Of a stretch of 64,000 bases of DNA, positions 51,256 through 60,969 are shown piece by piece. The notes beneath the pieces were generated by a model, which was not told the origin of the DNA, searched no databases, and was given only the letters and a program-made list of their open reading frames with translations. Position numbers and translations under genes: made by a program. The stretch lies in assembly GCA_050946935.1 (NCBI GenBank), contig JBMNVR010000008.1, positions 1 through 64,000 of the forward strand, read 5' to 3'. Within the stretch, counting starts at the first letter, position 1; each line of letters opens with the position of its first letter. The DNA is from UQRS01 sp050946935. Its GTDB lineage: Bacteria; Bacillota; Clostridia; Oscillospirales; Acutalibacteraceae.

Positions 51256-54200
51256 ATGATAAATTATACGAGTGCGATACAAAAAATGCTCAAAAGAATC
51301 TGTTCCATCTTGATAACCGGGTGTCTTATGATTCCCGCCGTACCATTCGGCGTGTTCGCGGCCGACGAGTCGTATGTCCCAAGAGCAAAAATCGCCAATA
51401 TAACGGCCAGCTCGTATCAGGATGACCCAAGCTGCTACCCCGAAAATGCGGTCGACGGCGTCGAGGGTGTGGACAATTATTGGCACACGCCCTGGACGGG
51501 CGACCAGATACCGGATTTTCCGCACTGGCTGCAGGTTGCGTTTACCGAGCCGCAAACTATACATAAGATTGTAGCGGTCGCCCGGAACGCCAACACCTCC
51601 AATCTGGAGCGGTACGAGGTCTGGGTGAGCGAGACCGGGGAAGAGTCCGGGCTGCAAAAGCTGACCGAGGGTACGATCGAAAACCGGACGGTCGACGCCA
51701 CAATAGAATTCGAGGCCGTCACGGTCAAAATGGTTCGGCTGGTTGCCCTGTCCAAGTTCGGAACCGAGGCGGACAACAGCTTCTCCATCAGCGAGATCAA
51801 ATTCGGACTGGAGGAAGGCGGCGCGGGTGTGTACGACGACCGAATTCACAGCATGCTGGCACGCATAGACGCCGCCCTGGACTATACCTCTCAGGATACC
51901 GGGGAGGGCGCGCACCAATTTTCTCCAGCCGAGGCAGCGGCGCTGTCCGATGAAAAAGCCACTCTGCAAAACCTCCTTGGCACCGCAGACACAGAAAGCG
52001 CCCAGGCCGCGCTGGATTCGGCCGGGCAGGCGCTGGAAAGGCTGCTCGCCTCCAACAAAGCGGAGGAGGAAAGCCTGACCGTCCCACTTCCAAAAGGCTT
52101 TCTGACGGCGGAGGCAAACTCCTGGCAGAGCGGGTATGAGGCATCCCGTGCAATCGACGGCTCTCTTTCTACCCTCTGGCATACCCAGTGGCAGCCGGAA
52201 AATTCGCCCTTCCCGCACACCCTGAGCCTGACCCTGCCCCGGGAGATGCTGCTGGATCAGGTGTACATTTATCCCCGCACCGATATGGATACCGGCCGGA
52301 TTGTAAGTGGGGAAATCTGGGCCGGCGCAGATGAGGAAAGCCTGGAACTGGCGGCCTCCTTTACCGGCGGTTCCTCCTCCCCCACCGTGGTGGAGCTGCC
52401 GCTGACCACCGCGAAGGTGGTGCAGATCCGTGCCTTGTCCGGCAACTCGCCCAATACTGCGGTTGCGGAGGTAGAGGTCTACACCTATGACCGGGGCTAT
52501 GTTTCGCTGCTGGAGGCCTGGCAGGCGGCGCATACCGCGCTGGAAAGCGCGGTGGCCGGCGAGGGGCTTGGGCAGTATCCGCAGTCCGCGATCGACCAAT
52601 ACGCCGGGGCGCTGGAGGGCGCCCGCGATCCCGAGGAATGGGCCGCCTTGAAAAACAGTGAATGCTATGCTGCGGCGGCCGAACTGAACACACTGAGAGA
52701 GGAGTTTTTTGAAAACGTGAACATTTATACACTTGATACGCTGAACGCATATATCCGCGAGGGAGAGGCTTTGCTGGCCGCCGCGCCGGATGCTTCTGAC
52801 CGGGCCGCGCTGGAGAACGCTCTGCAAACCGCGAGGGCGGTTGCGTCCGATGCCTCCGCCGATAAAATGTCGATCCATGAGGCCGCGGCTTCCCTGGAAA
52901 CCATACTGGACGGCATACGCGCGGCCAACGCCGCTTCGCTGGACCTGTCCGGCGTCTGGCAGCTCAAGCTCGGAAGCTACAGCTCCGGCGGCAACGTGTT
53001 CGACGATACCGCCAATCTTCCGGGCAGTCTGGATGAAAACAAAAAGGGCGAGACAAACGAGTACGCGGATATGCTGCGGCTCAGCAGATATGTAAAATAT
53101 ACCGGTCCGGCGCTGTATCAGAGGGATATCTATCTTTCCGGCGGATGGGACGGCCGGCAGATCACCCTGCTTATGGAGCGCACAAGGGTCACGAGAGTTT
53201 GGGTAAACGGCGTCCGGGTGGACTCCTCTGACCGGCTGATGCTCAGCACTGCGCAGAAGTATGATTTAAGCGCGGCGCTGAAGCCGGGGGCAGTAAATAC
53301 GCTCACCATAGAGGTGGACAACGATTTGTCGAGTTATGCGTCGCAAATGCCGGCGGGAGGAATCCTGAACAGCCATCTGGCCACCGAGGAGACCCAAACC
53401 AACTGGAACGGAATCGTCGGCCGGTTCGAGCTGGAGGCCGATCCGATGGTCAGTATCGACGGACTGCGGGTCTATCCCAACGAGGACCTACGCTCCGCCA
53501 GAGTAGTGGTGGAGGTCAAAAACGCCACCGCGGCAGCGGTGGATGAAGCAGTGACAGTGCAGGTACCGGGCTTCTCTCCGGCGTCCGCGCAGGCGAAGGT
53601 GCAGGCCGGCGAAACAGCCCTGGTAGAAATACAGTATGAGATGCAGGGCGAAATCAAGCTCTGGGACGAGTTCGAACCGAATCTCTACAACCTGACCGCC
53701 CGGCTGGACGACGGGTCGGAGAAGACTGTCCAGTTCGGTATGCGGCGGTTCGGCGTCGATCCCGACACCAAACAGCTCACGATCAACGGCAAAAAATTCC
53801 TCCTGCGGGGAGAGGCCAACTGTGCCGTATTTCCGCTGACCGGCTATGCCCCGATGGACGAAGCCGGATGGGAGCATCTGTTTGCCTCTTACCAGTCCTT
53901 CGGGATCAACACCGTGCGGTTCCACAGTTGGACGCCGCCCGAAGCCGCCTTTACGGTCGCCGACCGGATGGGCATGTATCTCCAGCCTGAGCTTCCCTGC
54001 TGGATGGGCAATCTGTTCGGCGATACGGTTCAGCGCGAGTATTACAAGGCCGAGGCCGAGGCGGTGTTCAAAGCATATGCCAACCACCCCTCCTTTGCAA
54101 TGTACACCTTTGGCAACGAGCTTTCCTTCAGCACGACAGTGATCGACGGCATGGACGGAATTGCCTATGCCGACTGGCTGATTGAGAGCCTCCAGGCCGA

Positions 54201-56589
54201 CGACCCGACCAGGCTGTATTCCTTCGGTTCCAACGTCAACTTCGGGTATAAGGAGGCCACCGAGCATTCGGATTTCTTTACAGGCCAGTCCATTCTCGGC
54301 TCGAATATCAGAGGGGCATTCGCCGGGCCGGGCGGACATATCTACAACAACTATCCCTCCAGCACCCCGACCTATGACGAGGGGATCAAAAAGGCTACCG
54401 ACGCCGGCAAAGCGATTTTCAGCTTTGAGGTCGGCCAGTTCCAGGTTTTCCCCGACGTGCTGAAGGAAGTCAGCGAATATGACGGCGCACTGGAGCCGCG
54501 CAATCTTCAGGAGACGCTGAAAAAACTGCGGGAGAAAGGCATTTCGGATGAAACCATCCAAACCTGGATCGAGGCCTCCGGTATGATTTCCCGTATCGGC
54601 TACCGGCAGGAGATTGAAGCGGTCTACCGTACAGAGAATATGAGCGGTATCTCCCTGCTCGGCATACAGGATTTCAGCGGACAGGGAACGGCTCTGGTCG
54701 GCATGATCAATGCGCTCGGCGACGCAAAGCCGTACGATTTTGCCGATCCGGAAGCCTTCTCGGAATTTTTCGCGCCGGTCGTTCCGCTTGCTGTGCTGGA
54801 GAAGTTCTCCTGGAAATCTGAGGAAACGCTGCACGCCGATATTCTGCTGGCAAACTTCGGCCCAGTGGATCTCAGCGGCCCGGTTGAATATACGCTTACC
54901 GACGGCGACAGGGTTCTCGGTGCCGGCAGCCTTTCTGTGACCGATTTCCCGCAGGGCGCGACCTCCAGCGCAGGCAGCCTGGATATATCGCTGTCAGACG
55001 TTTCACAGCCGTCCCAGCTTAAACTGACCCTGCGCCACGGCGACCGCGAGAACAGCTATGACCTCTGGGTTTATCCGTCCGAGCAGGTGGATATGGGCGA
55101 CGTCTATGTGGCCGAGTATCTGGACAGCACGGCTCTGGAGGTTCTGGCCGGGGGCGGCAGCGTTTTCCTCAGCCCACCGGCTACTGCGTCCAATCTCCCC
55201 AACAGCACCTCCGGGCAGTATATGAACGCCTTCTGGTCCACCATGTTTGCGAACGGCACGCTTGGGGCCTATATGGATCCGGAGCATCCGGTGTTTGACG
55301 AATTCCCCACGGAATTCTACTCCAATTTGCAGTGGTTCCCGATGGCCAAGTACGGCCGTCCCATGCTGCTGGATGAGGTCCGGGATACAAACGGCAACGC
55401 AATTGAACCGCTGGTGGGCGTGATTGACGGCTTTACCTCCCTTCAGCAACTGGGGCTGCTGTATGAGGCGAAGGTCGGCGGCGGCAAAGTGATCGTTTCC
55501 TCTATGGGACTGGAGGAGCTGCAGAGCCAGTATCCGGAGGCAAAGGCGCTTCGGAATTCCATCCTGGCATATATGACCTCCGATGCCTTTGATCCGCAAA
55601 CGGAACTTTCAATTGAAACCGTGAACGATCAGATCAAAGGCGAAGAGAAGCTTAAAAACTTCAAGCCGAACAACGTCGCCCTTGCGGAAAACGGCGGCGA
55701 GCCGTTCAAGAGCGACGACACGGATACCTTCAGCGGCGATTACGACCACAAGCATGCCGACCGGCTGTATGAGATCAACGACGGCGATGTGGACGCTTCC
55801 TGGAATTACCGCGCCTGGACCGATTGGAACGGTACCGAAGCCTATCCGCGCGACGCGGTGATCGGCGTATCCTTCGACAAGGATTACCTGATCCATGAAA
55901 TCAAACTGACCTTCTATGAGGATTCGGGATGCAAAGCACCGGAAACTGTCGCCCTGCAATACTGGGACGGACAAAACTTTGTCGATATACCGGATATGTC
56001 CAGGACTGACGGGTTCGGCCAGGGAGAGAACACGATCTCCTTCACGCCGGTCAGAACCTCCCGCATACGGGCGATCCTGCGCCACGCAGAGGGTATGGCC
56101 GTGGCGATCAGCGAATTTGCGGCGTATGAATGCAGGGTTTCGGCCGAGGTGTTGGTCAGCAAAAAAGCCGGCAAAGCAAAATATGCGATCAGCAACCCAA
56201 CCTCAGGGGACAAAACGCTCGACTGCGTGATGGTCGCCTATGATGAGAAGGGCGACATCCTTGCGGTAGAGAGAAAATCCTCAGTCGTGGTCGCGGCGGG
56301 TGAAATGTTTACAGTGGACATCTCCCTGCCGGAGGAATACGCAAAAATCCGCGCATTCGTGCTGGATACAAAGAAGCAGTTCATCCCGACGCCGGACGAT
56401 GACGCACCGGGCGACGTGGATAAAAATGGCCGGGTAACCGTCAGCGACGTGGTGGCGCTCAGGCAGCAGATTGTCGCGTCGGGATGGAGTGATGCGGAAC
56501 TGCTCGCGGCGGATTTTGACGGAAGCGGCACGCTGACCGTATCAGATGTAATCGCTCTCAGGGAATTTATCACCAAAGTGATCGGATAG
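51256..56589 (+). CDS. Secreted GH2-family glycoside hydrolase with F5/8C modules and a dockerin
   Basis: 1777 residues from ATG 51256 (GGGGAGGG upstream). Signal peptide about 1-36. Two discoidin-like domains (about 40-180 and 285-415) and helical spacers precede a GH2 core: sugar-binding sandwich (LSGVWQLKL, WVNGVRV), Ig-like domain and TIM barrel. The acid/base is Glu955 in FGNELS and the nucleophile is probably Glu1058 in FSFEVGQF. A further discoidin-like domain (about 1490-1620) and a type I dockerin (1719-1777; GDVDKNGRVTVSD and ADFDGSGTLTVSD) finish the protein. The subgroup differs from LacZ, so the substrate could be a mannoside, glucuronide or other glycan. It is probably controlled by the divergent AraC protein. 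Confidence 0.85.
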   Translation: MINYTSAIQKMLKRICSILITGCLMIPAVPFGVFAADESYVPRAKIANITASSYQDDPSCYPENAVDGVEGVDNYWHTPWTGDQIPDFPHWLQVAFTEPQTIHKIVAVARNANTSNLERYEVWVSETGEESGLQKLTEGTIENRTVDATIEFEAVTVKMVRLVALSKFGTEADNSFSISEIKFGLEEGGAGVYDDRIHSMLARIDAALDYTSQDTGEGAHQFSPAEAAALSDEKATLQNLLGTADTESAQAALDSAGQALERLLASNKAEEESLTVPLPKGFLTAEANSWQSGYEASRAIDGSLSTLWHTQWQPENSPFPHTLSLTLPREMLLDQVYIYPRTDMDTGRIVSGEIWAGADEESLELAASFTGGSSSPTVVELPLTTAKVVQIRALSGNSPNTAVAEVEVYTYDRGYVSLLEAWQAAHTALESAVAGEGLGQYPQSAIDQYAGALEGARDPEEWAALKNSECYAAAAELNTLREEFFENVNIYTLDTLNAYIREGEALLAAAPDASDRAALENALQTARAVASDASADKMSIHEAAASLETILDGIRAANAASLDLSGVWQLKLGSYSSGGNVFDDTANLPGSLDENKKGETNEYADMLRLSRYVKYTGPALYQRDIYLSGGWDGRQITLLMERTRVTRVWVNGVRVDSSDRLMLSTAQKYDLSAALKPGAVNTLTIEVDNDLSSYASQMPAGGILNSHLATEETQTNWNGIVGRFELEADPMVSIDGLRVYPNEDLRSARVVVEVKNATAAAVDEAVTVQVPGFSPASAQAKVQAGETALVEIQYEMQGEIKLWDEFEPNLYNLTARLDDGSEKTVQFGMRRFGVDPDTKQLTINGKKFLLRGEANCAVFPLTGYAPMDEAGWEHLFASYQSFGINTVRFHSWTPPEAAFTVADRMGMYLQPELPCWMGNLFGDTVQREYYKAEAEAVFKAYANHPSFAMYTFGNELSFSTTVIDGMDGIAYADWLIESLQADDPTRLYSFGSNVNFGYKEATEHSDFFTGQSILGSNIRGAFAGPGGHIYNNYPSSTPTYDEGIKKATDAGKAIFSFEVGQFQVFPDVLKEVSEYDGALEPRNLQETLKKLREKGISDETIQTWIEASGMISRIGYRQEIEAVYRTENMSGISLLGIQDFSGQGTALVGMINALGDAKPYDFADPEAFSEFFAPVVPLAVLEKFSWKSEETLHADILLANFGPVDLSGPVEYTLTDGDRVLGAGSLSVTDFPQGATSSAGSLDISLSDVSQPSQLKLTLRHGDRENSYDLWVYPSEQVDMGDVYVAEYLDSTALEVLAGGGSVFLSPPATASNLPNSTSGQYMNAFWSTMFANGTLGAYMDPEHPVFDEFPTEFYSNLQWFPMAKYGRPMLLDEVRDTNGNAIEPLVGVIDGFTSLQQLGLLYEAKVGGGKVIVSSMGLEELQSQYPEAKALRNSILAYMTSDAFDPQTELSIETVNDQIKGEEKLKNFKPNNVALAENGGEPFKSDDTDTFSGDYDHKHADRLYEINDGDVDASWNYRAWTDWNGTEAYPRDAVIGVSFDKDYLIHEIKLTFYEDSGCKAPETVALQYWDGQNFVDIPDMSRTDGFGQGENTISFTPVRTSRIRAILRHAEGMAVAISEFAAYECRVSAEVLVSKKAGKAKYAISNPTSGDKTLDCVMVAYDEKGDILAVERKSSVVVAAGEMFTVDISLPEEYAKIRAFVLDTKKQFIPTPDDDAPGDVDKNGRVTVSDVVALRQQIVASGWSDAELLAADFDGSGTLTVSDVIALREFITKVIG

Positions 56590-56603
56590 CATTCTTAACA
56601 CGC

Positions 56604-56642
56604 AAAAGCCGCCGCGAACCGAGTTGGTTTGCGGCGGCTTTT
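56604..56642 (+). terminator. Rho-independent terminator after the dockerin GH2 gene
   Basis: AAAAGCCGCCGC pairs perfectly with GCGGCGGCTTTT around a 15-base loop. Confidence 0.88.
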
Positions 56643-56775
56643 AGCGTCTTTGCCCCGGCTGTTTATCCCACGGCGCCAAGGAGGGCCGCCGGCGCGCGGT
56701 TGCAGGGAGATGAACAAAAACGCAACGACCTGCATATAAAAAGAGAAAAAGGCAGGTATTTTACGATTCCGGCAC

Positions 56776-56802
56776 ACCCGTTTTGCGTTTGCGCATAGAA
56801 TA
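56776..56802 (+). promoter_or_regulatory. Sigma-K-type promoter for the Cys-rich gene pair
   Basis: AC (56776-56777), 16 bases, CATAGAATA (56794-56802) fits AC-N16-CATANNNTA fully. CATAGAAT also resembles the sigma-E -10 element. Confidence 0.55.
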
Positions 56803-56832
56803 TACTAATCTCTTATGAAAGGAGGTTAGGAT

Positions 56833-57204
56833 GTGTCAGAATGTACGAACTGCAATTATTCCATTGTATCTGCGATGCTTTCTGAGGAAGTAGAGGGCAG
56901 TTGCCCTGCTGTTGGATATCAAAAAGTTGGCGTTTGCATCCCGGTAACGGTTACACCGTTTGCACGCACCGGCATGACAAAAACCAAATGTTGCGGCGAC
57001 GCAATCGTTGTTGCGGGCGAGAAACCGTGTCCCGGAAAGAAAAACGGCGCGTGCATGTTTACGATCAGTCAAACACTTTGTGTAGAGGTTCCGGTGGTTT
57101 TTGGCGCGACCGCTTCGGTCGGAGACACGTATGTGGAATGTCTGGAGGCCTCGGCCAAAGATATTTGCACAAATTGTGAAAGGCATGAGGAGGAAGAGGC
57201 ATAA
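56833..57204 (+). CDS. Cysteine-rich protein, probable spore-surface component
   Basis: 123 residues from GTG 56833; AAGGAGG lies 8-9 bases upstream, and the ATG two bases earlier is in another frame. It has about a dozen Cys residues. A core shared with the next gene reads VGYQ, CIPVTV, KCCGDAIV, ISQTLCVEVPV and ASVGDTYVECL. No named family is recognised. The sporulation-type promoter and Cys content suggest a disulphide-linked coat or exosporium protein; this is inference. Confidence 0.65.
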   Translation: MSECTNCNYSIVSAMLSEEVEGSCPAVGYQKVGVCIPVTVTPFARTGMTKTKCCGDAIVVAGEKPCPGKKNGACMFTISQTLCVEVPVVFGATASVGDTYVECLEASAKDICTNCERHEEEEA

Positions 57205-57530
57205 TGATTGGGGAAAATGCGTTGGGGTATCCACCTTACGAAGCATCCTCTCCCTGCAACGGTCCGCCGCCGGACGGATGCGTTAAAGTTGGATATCAAT
57301 ACGCAGACATCTGCGTTCCGGTAGAGGTTAAATCAAATGCCGAAATCGGGAAAATCGAAACGGAATGCTGCGGAGAACCAATGGTTTCCTGTAAACAAAA
57401 CGCTGCCGACTGCACCTGCGAAATACGCATTGTACAGAAGGTTTGCATTAAAATCCCGGTTCGATACAGCATTGCCGCCCGTGCCGGTGAGAGCACAATC
57501 GATTGTGCGTGCGGCTGTAACGATCTGTAA
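57204..57530 (+). CDS. Cysteine-rich paralogue of the preceding gene
   Basis: 108 residues. The start overlaps the previous stop by one base (TAATG), so translation is coupled. The same core is present in the same order: VGYQ, CVPVEV, ECCGEPMV, IVQKVCIKIPV and AGESTIDCACG. The N-terminus is Pro/Gly-rich (PPYEASSPCNGPPPDGC). The pair therefore arose by duplication and is probably co-expressed late in sporulation. A palindromic terminator follows. Confidence 0.65.
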   Translation: MIGENALGYPPYEASSPCNGPPPDGCVKVGYQYADICVPVEVKSNAEIGKIETECCGEPMVSCKQNAADCTCEIRIVQKVCIKIPVRYSIAARAGESTIDCACGCNDL

Positions 57531-57540
57531 ATTCATTTTG

Positions 57541-57568
57541 ATCCGCGGAGAAAATTCTCCGCGGATCG
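57541..57568. terminator. Bidirectional terminator
   Basis: A perfect 13-bp stem GATCCGCGGAGAA/TTCTCCGCGGATC with a two-base loop, then GTTTTGT. Confidence 0.8.
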
Positions 57569-57584
57569 TTTTGTACAGGCGATT

Positions 57585-58352
57585 TTATTTGCCGGAAGCC
57601 AATATGTACCGCTCGATTGCCTCTCCCACGCCGCCGTCGGCCGCCGGGCAAACCACCGCATCGGCGAGACGCTTGATCTCCTCCACCGCGCCGCCCATCG
57701 CCACGCCGAATCCGGCCTCCTTAATCATTTCCAGATCGTTGAGACTGTCACCCATCGCCACGCTGTCCTCCGGCGGGATTCCGACCGCCTTCAGCACGAC
57801 GCGCATACCGGTCGCCTTGCTGCAGCCCTTCAGAACCGTTTCGGAGTAGCGCGGAAAGGTAATCAGCCGCATATCGCGGGTCAGCGCCTTTTTCAGTGCG
57901 GCTGACACCGGGCCGAACACCGTCAGTTTGGTCACGGCGATTCCTTTATAGCGGGTGAGAAAATCCTCTCCCCGTTCGACGGGAAGCCATCCATTTTGCG
58001 GGTTCTGGTCGTTGAGGTAGAGGTTTTCCGCCTCTCCCTCAAACATGCAGGGCACCCCGTCACGCAGCAGCACATCGGCTACCTCAACCAATGTTTCGGT
58101 CGGCACCCGCCGGCGGAAGAGAATATCCTCCCCCAGTTTAACAAACGAGCCATTGCCGGCCACGATCCCGTCAAAGGGCACGGAGTCCAGCACCTCCTCC
58201 GGGATGAAGGCGCAGGACCGCCCGGTATTGAGAAAGACCAGGTGGCCGGCGGCCTGCGCCGCCTCTACCGCGCGAACATTGCGGGCGGGCGGCACCGGCG
58301 AACCGGAGGTATAGGTGCCGTCGATATCCAGAAAAATGGCTTTACGCTGCAA
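57585..58352 (-). CDS. Cof-type HAD-IIB sugar/nucleotide phosphatase
   Basis: 255 residues. HAD motif I is FLDIDGTYT (Asp9, Asp11), motif II is LNTGRS, motif III uses the Lys in LKGCSKATGM and motif IV is GDSLNDLEM. The inserted C2B cap lies between about 85 and 180. Such enzymes dephosphorylate sugar phosphates or flavin mononucleotide; the substrate is not evident. AGGAGA precedes the start. Confidence 0.9.
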   Translation of the reverse strand: MQRKAIFLDIDGTYTSGSPVPPARNVRAVEAAQAAGHLVFLNTGRSCAFIPEEVLDSVPFDGIVAGNGSFVKLGEDILFRRRVPTETLVEVADVLLRDGVPCMFEGEAENLYLNDQNPQNGWLPVERGEDFLTRYKGIAVTKLTVFGPVSAALKKALTRDMRLITFPRYSETVLKGCSKATGMRVVLKAVGIPPEDSVAMGDSLNDLEMIKEAGFGVAMGGAVEEIKRLADAVVCPAADGGVGEAIERYILASGK

Positions 58353-58436
58353 GGAAATCTCTCCTTTTCATCAAACGAGTTCAAATGCTTTTGGGAAAAC
58401 GAACCGCTTTCTGCCGGTTTTCAGACGACGCAATCC

Positions 58437-58482
58437 AAAAAACAAGATGGCATGTTCCCCAAAAAGGAGAGCCTGCCATCTT
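58437..58482 (-). terminator. Rho-independent terminator of the glycolytic operon
   Basis: On the minus strand AAGATGGCA/TGCCATCTT (58482-58474, 58452-58444) is followed by GTTTTTT. Confidence 0.75.
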
Positions 58483-58510
58483 TGTGCATAGGTTGATCTC
58501 AGAACCGCCG

Positions 58511-60043
58511 TTATTCCTTAATCAGGCTGACGCCGGTCATCTCTTTCGGCTGCGGAATACCGAGAATGTGCAGCATGGTCGGCGAAATGTCGCAGAGCCG
58601 GCCGCCCTCCTTCAGCTCGCAGGGATACCCGACAACGCAGAAAGGAACCGGATTGGTGGTGTGGGCGGTAAAGGGAGTCGTCCCGTCTGCGTCAACCATG
58701 CGGTCGGCGTTGCCGTGATCGGCCGTGATGATGACCGCCCCGCCCATTTGCAGTGCCGCCTCAACCAGCCGACCGACGCAGGTGTCCACCGTTTCTACCG
58801 CCTCGACCGCGGCCGAAAAAATGCCGGTGTGCCCCACCATGTCGCAGTTGGCATAGTTCAGGATGATGACGTCGTATTTATCGGCCAGAATCTGTTCGAC
58901 TACGGCGTCGCACACCTCGTTCGCGCTCATCGACGGCTTGAGGTCGAAGGTCGCAACGTCCGGCGTTGGGATCAGGATGCGATCCTCCCCGGGGAACTTG
59001 ACCTCATTCCCGCCGTTGAAGAAGAAGGTGACATGGGCGTATTTGGTGGTTTCGGCGATGCGAAGCTGGGTCTTGCCGTACTTGCTCAGCGTTTCGCCCA
59101 TGGTCATGGTCAGCTCCTCGGGGGCGAAGGCCACCTCGACATTCGGCATGGTGGCGTCATACTCGGTCATGCAGACGAAATGCACGCCAAGCAGGCCGCC
59201 CCTGCGCTCGAATCCGTCGAATGCGGGATCGACAAAGGCGCGGGTGATTTCTCTCGCCCGGTCGGGCCGGAAGTTGAAGAAGACAACACTGTCGCCCGGG
59301 CGGACGGTCGCTCCGCCGGCGATCACGGTCGGAAGCACAAATTCATCCGTCAGATACTTGCCGTCGGCGTCGATCGTCTCATACGATTTTCTCACGGCCG
59401 AGACGGCGTCAGAACCCTCGACCCCCTCACCGTATACCATGGCGGCGTACTCGAGTCCGACGCGGTTCCACTGGGTATCGCGGTCCATACCGTAGTAGCG
59501 GCCGGCCACCGTGGCAATTTTGCCCACCCCGATCTCGCGCAATTTCTCTTCCAGCTCGGTGAGATAATCGGCTCCCGAAGCCGGAGGCACGTCACGCCCA
59601 TCCAGCAGTGCGTGGACATATACGTTCTTCACCCCGGCCCTTTTTGCCATTTCCAGCAGGGCGTAGAGGTGCGTGTTATGGCTGTGCACGCCACCGTCGG
59701 AAACCAGTCCGAGCAGGTGCAGCGCACTGCCTTTCGCATTCTCCATCGCTTGACGCAGAGCGGAGTTCTCAAAAAAATCGCCGTCCGAGATGGATTTTGT
59801 AATGCGGGTCAGCTCCTGATACACCACCCGGCCGGCGCCGATGTTGGTGTGTCCAACCTCACTATTGCCCATCTGCCCGTCAGGCAGGCCGACATCCATA
59901 CCCGACGCACCGATCCGGGTCAGCGGGTACTCTTTAAAATAGCGGTCGAGGTTCGGCGTTTTGGCCGCGGCGATGGCGTTGCCTTTTTGCTCCGGATTGA
60001 TGCCGAACCCATCCATAATTGCTAAAACCAAAGGCTTTTTCAT
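58511..60043 (-). CDS. gpmI: 2,3-bisphosphoglycerate-independent phosphoglycerate mutase
   Basis: 510 residues from ATG 60043 (AAAGGAAC upstream); the frame continues upstream without homology. Alkaline-phosphatase-like fold using two Mn ions: IMDGFG (Asp11), the phosphoserine in MGNSEVGHTNIG (Ser61), and metal ligands in NYANCDMVGHTG and ITADHGNAD. It converts 3- to 2-phosphoglycerate. Last gene of pgk-tpiA-gpmI; gap and eno are not in the window. Confidence 0.97.
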   Translation of the reverse strand: MKKPLVLAIMDGFGINPEQKGNAIAAAKTPNLDRYFKEYPLTRIGASGMDVGLPDGQMGNSEVGHTNIGAGRVVYQELTRITKSISDGDFFENSALRQAMENAKGSALHLLGLVSDGGVHSHNTHLYALLEMAKRAGVKNVYVHALLDGRDVPPASGADYLTELEEKLREIGVGKIATVAGRYYGMDRDTQWNRVGLEYAAMVYGEGVEGSDAVSAVRKSYETIDADGKYLTDEFVLPTVIAGGATVRPGDSVVFFNFRPDRAREITRAFVDPAFDGFERRGGLLGVHFVCMTEYDATMPNVEVAFAPEELTMTMGETLSKYGKTQLRIAETTKYAHVTFFFNGGNEVKFPGEDRILIPTPDVATFDLKPSMSANEVCDAVVEQILADKYDVIILNYANCDMVGHTGIFSAAVEAVETVDTCVGRLVEAALQMGGAVIITADHGNADRMVDADGTTPFTAHTTNPVPFCVVGYPCELKEGGRLCDISPTMLHILGIPQPKEMTGVSLIKE

Positions 60044-60127
60044 AGCTTCGATTGTTCCTTTCTGTTGCGGAGCGTTTGCACATTCCGCTCTGTGGTGCCA
60101 TGACGAATGTTTGTACGACGTTTTGCG

Positions 60128-60167
60128 ATTTCGCCTTTCGGGCGAAATTTGCGGTCTTTGCCGCAAA
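60128..60167 (-). repeat. Two adjacent small hairpins in the tpiA-gpmI gap
   Basis: ATTTCGCC/GGCGAAAT (60128-60148) and TTTGCGG/CCGCAAA (60148-60167). They may protect or separate the messages of the two genes. Confidence 0.55.
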
Positions 60168-60201
60168 AGCGAAACGCGCGGTTAAAAACGCAGCTTTTAA
60201 C

Positions 60202-60969
60202 CTATTTTCCGGCCGCCTTCACAATCGCGGCAAAGTCGGCCGCTTTCAGAGACGCGCCGCCGATCAGTCCGCCGTCGACATCCGCCTTCGCAACCAGCTC
60301 GTCGGCGTTGCCGGCATTCATCGAACCGCCGTACTGAATGGTAATGGCGTCGGCCGACGCCTGACCATAGAGGCCGGCGATCACGCCGCGGATCACGGCG
60401 CAGACCTCCTCCGCCTGGTCAGCAGTGGCGGTTTTGCCGGTGCCGATGGCCCAGACCGGCTCATAGGCGATAATGACATTCCGGAGCACCTCGGCCGAGA
60501 CGCCCTGCAAGGCGATCTTGGTCTGCATCGCGACAACCTCCGCCGTGACGCCCTGCTCCCGCTGCTCGAGATATTCTCCGACGCAGAGGATAACCTTCAG
60601 CCCATTTTCGAGCGCGGCCAGGGTGCGCTTGTTGACGGTGACGTCGGTCTCCCCAAAATAGGTACGGCGCTCGCTGTGGCCGAGGACGACATACTCCACC
60701 CCCATAGCAGCGAGCATCGGGGCAGAAATCTCTCCCGTGAAGGCGCCGGATTTTTCAAAATGGCAGTTCTGCGCGCCGACGGCAATGTTGCTGCCGGCAG
60801 TTGCTTCCAGCGCGGCCTGCAGATCGACAAAGGGGACGCAGACGACCACACCGCAGTCGGCGCCGGCCACCAGAGGCTTGATTTCTTCAATCAAAGCGGA
60901 GGCCTCCGCCGGGGTTTTGTTCATTTTCCAGTTGCCGGCGATGACCGCCTTGCGAAGTGCTTTATTCAT
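60202..60969 (-). CDS. tpiA: Triosephosphate isomerase
   Basis: 255 residues from ATG 60969, with AAAGGATTGG upstream. Active-site residues are Lys in AGNWKMN, the electrophilic His in LGHSERR and the catalytic Glu in AYEPVWAIGTG. The phosphate-binding YGGSMN motif is present. It interconverts DHAP and glyceraldehyde 3-phosphate. It lies 119 bases after pgk and 158 bases before gpmI. Confidence 0.97.
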   Translation of the reverse strand: MNKALRKAVIAGNWKMNKTPAEASALIEEIKPLVAGADCGVVVCVPFVDLQAALEATAGSNIAVGAQNCHFEKSGAFTGEISAPMLAAMGVEYVVLGHSERRTYFGETDVTVNKRTLAALENGLKVILCVGEYLEQREQGVTAEVVAMQTKIALQGVSAEVLRNVIIAYEPVWAIGTGKTATADQAEEVCAVIRGVIAGLYGQASADAITIQYGGSMNAGNADELVAKADVDGGLIGGASLKAADFAAIVKAAGK

